A stretch of DNA of 64,000 nucleotides from Platerodrilus igneus (taxonomy: Eukaryota > Arthropoda > Insecta > Coleoptera > Lycidae), in NCBI GenBank assembly GCA_036346225.1, contig JARFIW010001489.1:186001-250000 (forward strand). Direction: 5' to 3'. The notes beneath the pieces are model-generated. The model saw only the letters and a program-made list of their open reading frames with translations. It did not search any database and was not told the DNA's origin. Position numbers and translations under genes: made by a program. Positions 48,095 to 59,806 of the stretch are shown piece by piece (the first letter of the stretch is position 1; each line of letters starts with the position of its first letter).

Positions 48095-49985
48095 TATGAT
48101 AACGCCGTACTCGGTGTTTTGAACGTTTTACTTAACGTCACCACTCTATGTTCTCACTTCAAATTTTACTAAATTTATTATTATGCCACGCTTGCTCATT
48201 TTAATCTACACAGAGTGCACAACCTTACGATGATCAATTTTCTCTTTTCACCCCTTTATGATTTCCTATTTGAATTGATAAAACGAAGTCAATTAATTTC
48301 ATATAATGAACGGAAATAATAATTACAATTTTTGAAATTCTTTAAATACACCCTTCAATCAATTAATATCATATGTATTATTTATCCCAAAATTTATATA
48401 CTTTTAATTCAACATAAGGTCACCAAAAACTACCTCTCTACAAAAAAATCTGGAACATTCTAGACCTCTTTATTATTTATTACGTAAGTTTAACGTATGC
48501 AAATGTTTCTTCTTGACTTTATTACAAGTGTGGATAAATTGAATAAATTTAGTATTAAAATTTAAATTAAAAAATATCTTAAAATTGAATAGATCTGACC
48601 TGTGATATGTTGTTCGTGTTGTGGATCAACACCCCCTTGTTGTCTTCAATCGTCTACCAATGCTCTGCTTAGTTGAATCAATATTTGAGTACAGTCACCT
48701 CTTGTTTTCCAAAAATCACTTCGTGCTTCTTTATTTTATATTTGTCTGCATATGCTTGAATCTCTTCCCCTAAATGCTTTCGACGCAGCTTAGAATTGTA
48801 CCAGGATTGTACCAAAATTCAATTAGTATTGTCCCCTTAGAGTCCAATTAGAATTAGAATTTCTATATACCATAAGTATTATTGTCGACGCAGATTTGAA
48901 GTGTCCAAAAATATACTATAAATTTGAAATGTCCAGAAATATACCAGAAGTATTATTGTCAACACAGACTTGAAATGTCCAAAAATATACCACAGACTTG
49001 AAGCCCTATCATTATAAATATTTAATTTAAATCAATTACCCAATTTCTACTTACGTTTTCTATAAAAACGGCCAAAACTCTTTATATATGCTTAACGTAA
49101 TTGTTACACTATTTTTACTGTAACATAAATTTGATCTATTATACTTTATAACGCATGGATTTTTGGTTAACAGTGTCGTAGCTTCGACGTGCATCAGTTG
49201 TGAACTGACTCGTCTTATCACCGCTGTGTGTTAAATAGCCGTTTCTTACTACCTCTGGGCTGAGTTTTCAAGCAGTTCTGCAGATTATTTCAACCAACCA
49301 AGTTCTGTCTTTAATATTCCCTGTATTTTTGAAGCTGTTTCTGATGTAATTAATTCGGATTTCCGTGTAATGTTGTTTATTTGCTATTGATACATTATTA
49401 TTTGTTATCTTTGCCATACGCTGTTTTGTGTAGATATCGCCTTTTGGATAATTGTACAAAATAAATGATGTAACTCTAATGCTGTTTTCGTTTATGTATT
49501 TATGCATTTTTGAAACTGCGTTTTCTTATCAAAGTACTTATTGTTCCAGCGTAATTGTTGAAGCTTTGTTAGGTTTTATCTTTTATCTTCGGCGTCTTTA
49601 TTTTATAAATTGTAGAACACTTCTCAATTACATGTATAATCATTTCTCTTCTGAATACGCGTTCTATTGTTGAAAGATATTCTTACTGGCATTACTTAAA
49701 ATTAATAACGGTCTATATACAGGGTGTTAAATGCTTGTTTTTTACATAATGTACGATTTACCTATTTTTCTGCTGAATACGTGTTCTATTGTTGTAAGAT
49801 ATGCTTACTTGCATCGTTTAAAGTTAATTACGGTCTATATACAGGCTGTTAAATGCTTGCTATTTTCATAATGTGCGATTTACTTGTTTTTTTGCTAAAT
49901 AAATGCAATTTTCTGATTCCTATTGCTATTAATAGTTGCTACACGACCCTTACTGCTCAATACATCCCTAAACAACCCCTCATCA
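48095..49985. other. AT-rich stretch with two local duplications, no gene
   Basis: Contains a 74-bp direct repeat (from 48876 and 48950, each beginning 'gtattattgtc' and including 'gaaatgtcca-aaatatacca') and a 122-bp tandem duplication (49651-49772 and 49773-49895, beginning 'ctgaatac', including 'acggtctatatacagg'). Confidence 0.6.
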
Positions 49986-49989
49986 CAGC

Positions 49990-49990
49990 A

Positions 49991-50018
<28 letters not shown>
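49990..50018. repeat. (TA)n microsatellite
   Basis: TA tract on the left edge of the second Penelope-like element. Confidence 0.95.
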
Positions 50019-50019
<1 letters not shown>

Positions 50020-50021
<2 letters not shown>

Positions 50022-51150
50022 AATGATAAGTTGTTTGTATATTGGGTATGAAGTCCAAGCAATAAAAGTTGGTGTAAAATTTAAAAGTTTAGTTTTATTA
50101 TTCTTAACATTTTGGCGACTCTTTTCGCCTTTATCAAAAGTATCTACAAATAGAAGCGCTGTATATTAAAGATAACATAACATATGTATAAGTCACTCAC
50201 TGTACAGAATTAATAATTGTAAAATTATTTTTTTGAAAATGACAGATGATTATATGACTCACATGATAATTAAAATAAATTTAGATGGAATTTGAAGTGA
50301 AGTTTCTTAAAATATTGTATGTTAAAAGTTGAAATGATGAAAGGTCGGTATGGTTGAAGATGATGATGTAGGAGTGTTTCAAGAACATGGACATAACATC
50401 AGTGTAATCTTCATATGAAGGAGTTAATGTCGTTTACTGGATTTAAAGTGATTTGAGTTGTATAGAGTGGAATAGAATCTATGCCAGTCTTCTACATCTT
50501 GTTTGTTGTTTAAACATTGTTTTTCTTTATTGATGTGGTAAGATTCTAAGAACAATCTTGTTTTGTAATGGGGCTCCTTTTCTAATATCTTTGTTTCTTC
50601 GAATGCGGGAGTATGTTTGGTTGCATATACATGTGTGGAAAGTGCACGTTTGTTGGGATTGCGTTTACAGTCGCTTCTATGTTGGGTTAGACGACTCTTC
50701 AACCACTGGGAAGTTAGGCCAATGTAACAAGCCTGGCAGCTGCAGACGATCTTGTAGAAGATGTTATGTCCATGTTCTTGAAACACTCCTACATCATCTT
50801 CAACCATACCGACCTTTCATCATTTCAACTTTTAACATACAATATTTTAAGAAACTTCCCTTCAAGTTCCATCTAAATTTATTTTAATTATCATATTAGT
50901 CACATAATCATCTGTCATTTTCAAAAAAATAATTTGACAATTATTAATTCTATACAGTGAGTGACTTATTCATATGCTATGTTATCTTTAATATACAACA
51001 ATTCCATTTGTAGATACTTTTGATAAAGGCGAAAAGAGTCGCCAAAATGTTAAGAATAATAAAACTAAACTTTTAAATTTTACACCAACTTTTATTGCTT
51101 GGACTTTATACCCAATATACAAACAACTTATCATTAAAATATTTATGCTA
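50020..51150 (-). mobile_element. 5'-truncated Penelope-like element with inverted terminal repeats
   Basis: The ~380-bp segments 50020-50400 and 50760-51150 are near-identical inverted copies flanking a GIY-YIG endonuclease fragment read on the minus strand. The left arm is in 3' position and in the same orientation as the gene; the right arm is inverted. Both hold TTGATAAAGGCGA...TCGCC AAAATG (50101-50145 minus; 51013-51050 plus), a GGCGA/TCGCC hairpin in the position of a hammerhead stem II, with degenerate core boxes. Inverted 5' terminal repeats are known for Penelope elements. Confidence 0.75.
50424..50807 (-). pseudogene. GIY-YIG endonuclease domain (Penelope-like), RT missing
   Basis: 127 codons, of which the first ~16 come from the inverted terminal repeat (50760-50807) and are not part of the original protein. 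Then 'FYKIVCSCQACYIGLT' (the GIY and YIG elements, with the Cys motif typical of Penelope EN), 'LKSRLTQHRSDCKRN', 'ALSTHVYATKHTPAFEETKI' and 'RLFLESYHINKE' follow in the family order. The domain nicks target DNA to prime reverse transcription. The RT domain that should precede it is absent, so the element is dead. Confidence 0.75.
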
Positions 51151-51163
51151 TCCAGTCCATTAT

Positions 51164-51165
<2 letters not shown>

Positions 51166-51210
<45 letters not shown>
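51166..51210. repeat. (TA)n microsatellite
   Basis: TA tract on the right edge of the second Penelope-like element. Confidence 0.95.
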
Positions 51211-51213
<3 letters not shown>

Positions 51214-51276
51214 TGAATCAGCGTAATAACAAACAAGATAATTATCCAATGTCAGTAGATAGTATTTTGGCGAGAT

Positions 51277-51489
51277 TTAGTAATAAAAGGTAAATTCTGT
51301 AGAGAAGGTATAAAGGATCTTTGGCGCATGGGTGTATTTATCGATTGAAAGAAGGTCCTTTTCTTTTGGTCTATCTATGGGCACAATAACATTAGTAGTA
51401 GCGATATGGAGTTGCTGGAACCACTCAATAAGGATTTTATGCGATATTTTGTTGAGATAGTGATATTTCATGGTAGAGTTTTTCTGCAA
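51277..51489 (-). other. Unassigned open frame, possibly Penelope-related
   Basis: 70 codons containing 'WFQQLHIATTNVIVPIDRP'. The composition is protein-like and it lies on the same strand as, and just beyond, the Penelope-like element, from which the TA tract separates it. I cannot assign it. Confidence 0.25.
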
Positions 51490-51499
51490 TATTTTGTGT

Positions 51500-54400
51500 A
51501 TTTTATGTATGTCGAAGGAATTCTTTTTGAAATTGAACCTGATGAGATCCTGTGAGAATTTATGAGAATAAGAAATAAAGGATGATGATTTGAGAAGTTA
51601 TGTTATGAATGGATGGAATTGCGGGAAGTTAATTCTAATTATAAAATAAAAAGAGTTATTGGAGAGAAATGCAAACTTTGTATTTTAATTTATGGGGAAA
51701 TGACGTGATAAGAGGTCATATGAAGGTTATTGAACAACATATCCGATTCATACAATTTCCCAAAAATTCGAGAAAATAAAGAAATCTTTCTAATATTCTA
51801 ATTGCTTATGTCACGTAATTAGAAACACTCTTATAATATTTTCGTGGAACAGTAAACTTTACAAATCATTCCTTGATACTAAGTGCCATTTAAAACCCAT
51901 TCTAGAGAATATTATGTAGGTTGTAAACTTGTATTTCTAGTTTTAAAACGCAATTAAAATGTAAATTTCTATGCTTCTCAAAAGAACGACATACCATTTA
52001 AAACACGCTCCAAAAAGACCAAATATTATTAGATACCAGTTCTAGCCCATTTTTATAACTCCATTTTATGCATTTTAATACGAAACGTGTAATAATGTAT
52101 TTCAAATTGCTCTAGATTTTCGAAAATTTAGTTCATTCACCAGTAGCACATAAATCAAATTGTAAATATAAGCGGATGGTAGATAATAAACACCCTAATC
52201 AGCAAAATTGTAAAGTACACTAAGATGTTTAACGACCTAATAAAGTAGATAAGAAGACCCAAAATATCCAGCTCACAGATAAGCATTTCATGTTCATTTA
52301 GTAGGGATACCAATTAAGAAACCATAAAGCATATTTTTATGCCACGTAATAATTTAAGGTTAGTTTGTCAACTTTATTATAGTATACATTATGTTATCGT
52401 ATTTCCTATTGTTCTGAAAATATATTGATATACCATTATCATATTACGAAATATTTTAATGCGTATTTGTTTGGTGCAATTGTTAACCATGTTCATGTTT
52501 TTGAACGCACCAGCCAACATAATCTCGCTTTGTCCTTGACGTGACCCGATCGTCAACTAGTGTTTCAGGCTTTATCAGGAATTCGCGTCCGATTCCAAAA
52601 AACGTCAAAATGTATTGGAGGGTATTGAAACGTGATATGCGAATAGCTTTAGTACAAGTGAGTGTACAGGTCTCAATGTAACAGAAATTTGTAGTTCATT
52701 TATCAATGGTATAAATTTTGTATGAGACCAAGAAAATTGCTGAATTTTATAGTATTGTTACACAATGTTGATGCATGATGTAGATTCGGATTAGCTTCAA
52801 CTACTCGTATGCAATAATTTTGTGGTTTTCGTAAATTGGGAGAAGTCTTGTTAGAAGTTTTACTTTGTAGCAGTTTTTCAGATTGAATTTCAAAATGGTT
52901 GATTCGTAAACTATGGTAGTATGGTGCATTTTACTTGTTTCATTTAGACCGATAAGCTAAACATCTTTTGTTTGTTGGCGTTCAGTTATATTTGGCTGAA
53001 ACTTATTATTGGAAAATGTCATAAGGAACGTTTTAGTAAATTAATTTGTGCATGTATTTTTAACACCTGTTTAAAATTTTTTAGAAAGTGTTCAATTATA
53101 CAACAAAAAAAATACTTAAAAGTTTGTTTGCTTGCCAAGCAGGTCAAATGTGCTTCACGTAGATAAGAAACTAATAAAATTTGAGTGGTTTAAATTTTTA
53201 GTAATTTGATTTTACACATGTCTGTGAAATAAAATGTTTTTTTTAAAGTTACTCTAAAGATAAGGTCTATGAGTATATTTCTTATTTAGATACTCCAAAA
53301 TATTTGAATATCTTTGTGATTCAACATGTCAGATCTGAAATTGGTAAAGCTAAATAATTATGTAAATTAATTTTTGATAATCTAAGTTTTTAGTCCTAAA
53401 GATTAATATATTAAATTAATTGAATCTGTAAATAACCTTGATAATGATTTTGTACATAGTTACTTTGTGAAACTAAAATTTATTCAGGTGAAATTATAAA
53501 TGGTCAAACATTTTAATAACTTTTATTTAGTATGCTTCAGTTTGGCGTCGTAAACATTCATGAAAATTAATTATATCTTTGGACTTGTGAAAAGTGAATT
53601 GGTTGTGTTCCAGGTATAATTTAATTTCAAGTACATATACATTGATTTTAGTTTAAAAAAAGTGAGGTTATTGCATAAAGGTAAAACTTTGTGGAAATAT
53701 TTTAACATATGAGTTATTTGATGTTGAGACGCAAATAGCTGTCTCCGTTGATTTATTAATATCACTGTAAATTTATTTCAGGTATCATCTGTTACTCTAG
53801 TAACCATCGTTGTGTAAATTCGCCGGAAGGTTTCTACACTCCCCTTTCAAGTTTGTTTATCAAATACGTTATTTTTTTAAAAGGTGACATATCCGTCTTT
53901 TTATATAAACCTTCCCTGTATCTCATCAAAAATTCGCTGAAGTTAGAGTTCAGATGGAAAACTTACATCTCTTGTGTAGTGTGAGGTTTCGTAGTAGCTT
54001 CTGCGAGTCTCTTTGCCTTTTTTGGGAATAAGTGAATTACCTTTACTTAGTGACAGTAATTCACGTTTCGCTAGTTAATTTACGTTTCAACTATAGCGAG
54101 ATTTTTACGACTTAACGTATTTAAAATGATACTATTTAGACGAGCTATACATTTAAAATGAACCGATTTTCAAAAAAGATTATAGAAGTTTTCCAGAGTT
54201 AATGGAATAGTAAAGATTTTATTACATAAACCGAAAATAATTAGAACGGAGGTCAGTTACAAATGGCCTGCCTGTTTATAGATCACTTGCCGATAAACTG
54301 TTTATTGGTCAACTATGAATAGTAACTAACTTAAAATTACTTGTTATAAGTTCACGTTAAATGTTTAAAATATTTGTCAAGTACGATGTGTTTTAAAGTT

Positions 54401-54660
54401 ATGGACTATAACGTTCGACATACAACGTAAATTTTAATAGATTAAACTGGAAATAAATAACGCAGTCAATTTAATAAAGTATATTCACATACGAGAAATT
54501 TAAATATAAACGGAATACGACTTGGATTTTTAGGAGCATTTATTGATAAATGTAAACACAAACAGAGAAATTAACGATTGATTTTCCGATGCAATATGGA
54601 AATGGAAATCTAATCAAGGACTTAGTTTTACGAATTTATGAATCTCGCATAATTTACTGA
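51500..54660. other. AT-rich stretch without recognised gene
   Basis: No supportable gene. At 53902 TATATAAA is followed about 50 bases later by ATG 53954 with a 25-codon frame; promoter-like but weak. Possibly intronic. Confidence 0.35.
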
Positions 54661-54663
54661 TAT

Positions 54664-55030
54664 AAACGCAAGTATATCATTGTTTAATCTTTAAAAAATA
54701 TTTATTTCAGGTAGGTTAACATTGCATAAGATTTTGGCATATAGATGTTTCTTGTAAATGAATAATTTCAGATATTTTTTAAGTTGAATTTCAAGTTAAT
54801 TTGAGCATTACAAAAAGTTTTTTTGTGTGCCTGATTAGCTACACCTAACAGGTGTTTAACAAAAGTATTACAAATCATCCATATCTCTTTCTAAAATAAA
54901 ATTTTTTGTACATAGTGACTCACAAAGGAAAAGTTTTCGGAATACTAATTACAAATAAAAACTGTGTGAATTCTTTATGAATATTTAATGTTGTGTTTAG
55001 ACTTAAGTTGTAAGCTGCAATTGTGTGTCG
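54664..55030 (+). repeat. Dispersed ~370-bp repeat, copy 2
   Basis: Direct-orientation copy of 43464-43830, with a few indels; flanks differ, so this is the repeat itself and not a segmental duplication of a larger region. Confidence 0.75.
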
Positions 55031-55034
55031 CGTT

Positions 55035-55762
55035 ATCACTATATAGAACGCTAAGTTATGTATTCGAGATATTGGGTTCTCGTTAAATTCATAACTCGTC
55101 AACATTCGTTTCCTTAGGTTACAAATTAGGCATACTGGTAATACAATTTGTACTGCAACATAACCGTAACAGTAAAACACTTCTGGCATTATTATTATTA
55201 TTAAACTATTACAACAGAGATTTGCAGTTGTTCCGTTTCTATACTGTGACCATATGCAGAATATAATTTTTTGTTTATGCGGCAAGCTCTGTATGTATAT
55301 GGTTTAAGAATTTACCCCATCCCCGTTTTAACGTTTTAAATACCGTTAGCAACACGTACCGTAATCCTACAAAATTAAAAATGTTTGCTTAGTTCTAGAT
55401 CACCGGCCTTACCTCATTACACATTTCTGGAAAATGTTGTATTAACATTAAGAAACAATATCTGTGGTGTATTTATGAAAATATTACTAAAAATAAAATT
55501 ATCCATATTCTATGAGAAAGTATATTTTGATGCTCTCCGCGAATTGAACTCCTGTGGTCAGTCTAATATGCGTGGTGAAGGGGTAGTTCACTGTTTAATA
55601 GAATTGCGCTATTTTTCAAATGCCATAAGAGTGGTATTTTTACGTTCTCAAAAGTTTTGTAAAAAATACTACTTACATTTTAACAGCCCGCGAGTTATGT
55701 ATCCCCCAATTACCTATATATATTGATATATTGAATCTAATAAGAATTATTAGAAATTAGTA
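55035..55762. other. Stretch left of gypsy-2, no recognised gene
   Basis: A 113-codon frame at 55385-55726 has no recognisable motif and ends in low-complexity sequence; I do not call it a gene. Confidence 0.35.
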
Positions 55763-56202
55763 AGTAAAAGTATAAGTTCAATGCAACATTGTAACACAAG
55801 GATAACCCAGAGAGGTTATCGACAGTTCATGAGAACGGAATGCAACTTTGCATCCGTGAGGGCAGTGATACTGCAGGTGGCAGGTCAGAGGCGGTCAACA
55901 AACCGCAATTACTTAGAATTAAATTGTTACATTGTAATAAAGTGTACAATTAAAGAGAAACGCAGACATGAGATCTGCAAGTTCTCACAGCCGTGTGAGG
56001 GGCAGGTTATTATAAAAGGCCCGGGAGCTCAATGCCCGGCAGTCAGTCTTCGAACTCCATACTTCGTTGTTCAAGCTACTCACTAGTACAATAATTATTT
56101 TTTAGTATTATGTACAAGTTATCTAAATTTTAATTTCAAATAAATTTGTTAAAGTATCAACGTTTTTTTAAAAAACCAGCTCCAAAGGCCCGTACTTTAA
56201 CT
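55763..56202 (+). repeat. gypsy-2 5' LTR
   Basis: Start set from imperfect terminal inversion: AGTAAAAGTAT at 55763 versus ATACGGGC-side ...GTACTTTAACT at 56192-56202. Contains TATAAAAG (56011-56018), an arthropod initiator TCAGT (56043-56047, about 34 bases downstream) and AATAAA (56139-56144). The left boundary may be off by some bases because the 3' LTR is not visible. Confidence 0.7.
56011..56047 (+). promoter_or_regulatory. gypsy-2 core promoter (TATA + initiator)
   Basis: TATAAAAG and TCAGT at standard spacing; transcription would start near A56045, defining the U3/R border. Confidence 0.65.
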
Positions 56203-56219
56203 GGCGCAGTCGTAACGGA
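56202..56219 (+). promoter_or_regulatory. gypsy-2 primer-binding site, tRNA-Ser type
   Basis: TGGCGCAGTCGTAACGG overlaps the last LTR base. It resembles the tRNA-Ser primer site used by the 17.6/297 group. Confidence 0.75.
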
Positions 56220-57640
56220 TGTCAAAAGGGCACTGAAAATCCAAAAATCGGAAGATTGGTGACCAAGAATTTTAATTCGAAATTTTGGCAGAACCCAAAC
56301 CAAGTTGGACAAGGAACAAGAATCGTCTAAGGCCAACAAAACAAACCAAGGTGGACAAGATACAGAATCGATCGAACCCACCAAAGAAACAGATGAAATT
56401 CATGTAAGTTCATTTCCATAATTTTTTTTAACCAAAAAATATAATTGATATATGCTAGTATTATAATTATTGATTACCATTTATGTATCATTGTTTATGA
56501 ATTTATTTTTATGAATATTGTTTTGAAAATAATTACAAAGTGAATTATTTCCAAAAGAAAAAACGAGACTGTATAACATTTTATGAAACTTGAATGTTAA
56601 AGAGATATTTTTCTTTAAAAAGTAAATGAGAATTAATATTAAGAGATTCTTACCACAACTAAATAGAACGAACTCAAAAATAATCCAAAAATAAACGGGC
56701 GCACATTCACTAACACCAAAATAAGAAACATCAACTAGCGCGATTCAAACCCACGTTTCAATCCGATAAAATCAAAACACAGAACGCAAACTTAAGTTCA
56801 AAGCTAATTCGAACAAGCAGTACAGAACGTTTAATTAAACCATTGACCTCTACAATACTGAATAAATCACACCAAAAAAAAAACACTCTGCAATAATTGA
56901 AACTACGGTAATTTAAAACTACCGTAACCCAAAACCTCACCTAAGATAAGCGAAGTCTGCGAACGCAAATCATTATTACCTTAAAGAAATAACTTTCAAC
57001 TTTCAGTACTAAAGCAATTTGCATCATAAGTATTTAAATACATCACGGAATTATAGAAGCGCATGAAAATTACACCACAACACTCTATAAATAATTTGCA
57101 GTATAATCACGGTATAAAATCTAAACGTTTTTCAACTAATTAACCAGCATTATAAAGTGCATTATTTCAATACGAAAATAGAATAACGCTAAACGCTCAT
57201 AATTGTAAACCTGAAAACTAACTACGGGAGATTCAATTACAAGTCAAGCAGTACCGAGGGATCTAAGAATAAACAGACATAACACTTTACGCAAAGCATT
57301 AGCAAGTAACTCAGTAATTCCTATAAACTGAAAATAACACCTGTAAGTGCAATTAACTCAACGTACGTGACAAAGTAACAAAGATTACATTCTTTAGTAT
57401 TCGATTTCAACAATAAAGTGCAGACGTAATTAACCTCAGGTCATAACTACGCAACTCAGTAAAACCCACGGAAGAGTATTAATTACGAGTTAACAGAATT
57501 GAACTAAAACAAGGCTAAGCGAGAATAAACCCATCCATTTCAGATTCCTTAAGAAAAATAAATCAAAAGCTGCATAAAAACAAGCAAATCCAGACTACGG
57601 TAATTAAATTCAACATTATTGAATACAGATCTCACAAGTA
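56220..57640 (+). other. gypsy-2 5' leader, first part
   Basis: A-rich non-coding leader RNA region between primer site and repeat array. No long open frame and no gag-like motif. Confidence 0.6.
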
Positions 57641-58140
57641 CGAAATTAATCTCAAATTTTTACAAATTTTTATTTCCACAATCTAAACTGAAAATTAACA
57701 AATTCAAATCAGAAATAACGCCGAAAAATAACAAAATAAACTTCAACCTTTACCAAATTTTATCCACCCAATCCAAACTGAAAATTAATAATTCCAAACT
57801 AAAAATAACGCCGAAAATAGCGAAATAAATCTCAATCCTTACAAAATTTGAATTCACCTAACCTAAAAGGAAAATTAATAAAACTAAAGCAAACTTAACG
57901 TTTCAAATAGGAAAATCATCCCCAATTTTTACAAAATTCGAAATTACTCAATCCAAAAGAAAAATTAATAAAACCAAAGCAAAGTTAACATCACAAATAG
58001 CAAAACCAACCCCAATTTTTACAAAATTTGAAATTTAACAACCCAAACGGAAGATTCGTAAATCCGAAGCGAAAATAACATTACAAATAGCGAAATAAAG
58101 CTTAATTCAAAAAAAAATTTTTTTTTTTTGAAATTTCCAA
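57641..58140 (+). repeat. 90-bp tandem array in gypsy-2 leader
   Basis: Unit starts at 57641, 57732, 57821, 57911, 58001 and 58091 (spacing 91, 89, 90, 90, 90). The consensus includes 'tttttacaaaatttgaa', 'aaaagaaaaattaata' and 'acatcacaaatag'. The period is a multiple of three, so a 30-residue Lys/Ile/Thr-rich repeat is nearly open in one frame (57619-57828 without stop). It ends 25 bases before the gag ATG. Confidence 0.85.
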
Positions 58141-58165
58141 AAATCGAAAACAACCCTTAACCAAC

Positions 58166-59353
58166 ATGAGTAACGCAGACTTACGTCTCTATTTAGAGAC
58201 AATACAGACGTTCGATGGCACGCAGGCCCATCTCTCAAATTTCATTGGAGCATGTGAAATGTTCCTAAAAACCTTTTACAAATTTGGAGATGACGCAAGA
58301 AATTCATTGCTTATACGCTTAGTAATAAGTAAACTAGCCGGAAGGGCACTAACCTTAATCGCCAGTAGGGACGACTTATCGGAATGGGACCAGTTTAAAC
58401 AACTACTAATTGCATATTTTGGGGACCAACGTAATATAAAATGCCTGGTCCGAGACCTAATAAACCTTAGAATAGAACACAATCAATCCCCCTACCAATT
58501 CGGAATGAAATGCCAAGACGTGAGAAGTTTAATTTTAACAAAATTAAAAATCGAAGAACCCGATCAAAACGTTAGACATTTAAAAACAAAAATGTATGAC
58601 GAAATGGCACTAGACACATACATAAACGCTTTACCAGAACGACTATCGGATAAAATCAGATTCCAACGACCCCAAAATCTAGAAGAAGCTATGAGCCTAG
58701 TAATAGAAGAAGAAAATGTAATGTATTACCGCAACAGACTATACAATCCCAACGCGAATAAAAGTTATTCACCAATAAAAACTATACAAGCTACAAGACA
58801 AACAATCCCTCAACAAAAATTCACACCCTTTAACGCACAAACAAAACAAGCGGGAAGTAATAACCCAAGTTTTAACAATACAAATTTTAATAATCAATTT
58901 AAACATTTTTCAAAACCAACATTTAACCCAACTTTTACGAAACCAGCATTCCAACTAAGATTTAATCAAAACCTAAACCAACAAAGACCAGCATTCAACG
59001 CAAACCCTAATAGAAATACACCAATGACTAATAACAATAACAACCCTAACAATTATTACAAACCAACACCAATGGATACCTCATCTGGTAACACCAGACA
59101 AAACACAAAAATAACACATATCCGACCAAACCCTCATCAGAAACGTAATTTTACATCAGAGGAATTATTCCATCAAGAAATAGAAAAATTTGACACTGAC
59201 CAGAATAATTACATTGAGACACCTACGAACAATGAATCAAACCATGCAGAAACTTATGAACGTGACGAACAATACGAAACTTACGAGGAGTACGACGAAG
59301 AAAACTCGAACTCAAATTTTCAAATGGACCAATTCATAACCGACCAAACTTAA
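58166..59353 (+). CDS. gag: gypsy-2 Gag
   Basis: 395 codons from an ATG in 'caacATGag', the first ATG after the repeat array. The capsid region (residues ~1-190) has 'TFDGTQAHLSNFIGACEMFL', 'LISKLAGRAL'-type helix ('VISKLAGRALTLIASRDDL') and 'FGDQRNIKCLVRDLINLRI', as in the 17.6/gypsy lineage. The C-terminal half is Asn/Gln/Pro-rich (residues ~205-310) with a basic stretch and lacks a CCHC zinc knuckle, usual for this lineage; it ends in an acidic tail. Forms the particle and binds element RNA. The last codons contain a candidate frameshift site (59314-59320). Confidence 0.92.
   Translation: MSNADLRLYLETIQTFDGTQAHLSNFIGACEMFLKTFYKFGDDARNSLLIRLVISKLAGRALTLIASRDDLSEWDQFKQLLIAYFGDQRNIKCLVRDLINLRIEHNQSPYQFGMKCQDVRSLILTKLKIEEPDQNVRHLKTKMYDEMALDTYINALPERLSDKIRFQRPQNLEEAMSLVIEEENVMYYRNRLYNPNANKSYSPIKTIQATRQTIPQQKFTPFNAQTKQAGSNNPSFNNTNFNNQFKHFSKPTFNPTFTKPAFQLRFNQNLNQQRPAFNANPNRNTPMTNNNNNPNNYYKPTPMDTSSGNTRQNTKITHIRPNPHQKRNFTSEELFHQEIEKFDTDQNNYIETPTNNESNHAETYERDEQYETYEEYDEENSNSNFQMDQFITDQT
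59314..59320 (+). promoter_or_regulatory. Candidate -1 ribosomal frameshift site
   Basis: A AAT TTT in exact X XXY YYZ phase with the gag frame (TCA AAT TTT CAA). The -1 frame is open from here straight into the protease. No downstream structure was evaluated. Confidence 0.6.
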
Positions 59354-59799
59354 TAAACTTAAATAACATAAAGCACTTAGTATTACCATACATAGAAGTA
59401 CCCCACGCCAAATTCAAACTATTAATTGACACCGGATCATCAAAAACATTAATTAGCCCCAGAACCGTACAAAAACACTATTTAGATTATGTAGAAAGAG
59501 AACCATTTAAAATTAAAACAGCCCATCAAACAACACTACACCAATTCGTAGCCAATATACCCTTACCAAGAACATTTAATGATAAAATGAAACATAAATT
59601 TTGTGTATTCGAATTTAACGATAAATATGACGGATTAATCGGAATGGACCTTCTAAGAAAATTAGGAGCCAACATTGACATTAAAAATCGCTTATTAAGG
59701 ACAAAATACGGAAAAATCCCAATTAAATTTCAAAACACACAAGTTGAACAAAAATACACTATAGAACCCCGAACGGAAAGAAAAATAAAATCCCAGTAA
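59321..59799 (+). CDS. pol: gypsy-2 aspartic protease (pol N-terminus)
   Basis: Open in the -1 frame relative to gag, overlapping the gag end. The active-site motif 'LLIDTGSSKTLISP' is at 59422-59463, and 'DGLIGMDLLRKLG' (the flap-side and C-terminal Ile-Gly motif) at ~59629. It cleaves the Gag-Pol precursor. The frame ends at TAA 59797-59799, whereas in relatives protease is fused to RT. Continuation in the RT frame needs two small shifts within 59780-59812, in A-rich runs. Confidence 0.85.
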
Positions 59800-59806
59800 A
59801 ATCTAA

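Noticed and set aside
55385..55726. 113-codon plus-strand frame
   Set aside because: No motif, no homology recognised, ends in AT-rich low complexity; it adjoins the gypsy-2 LTR.
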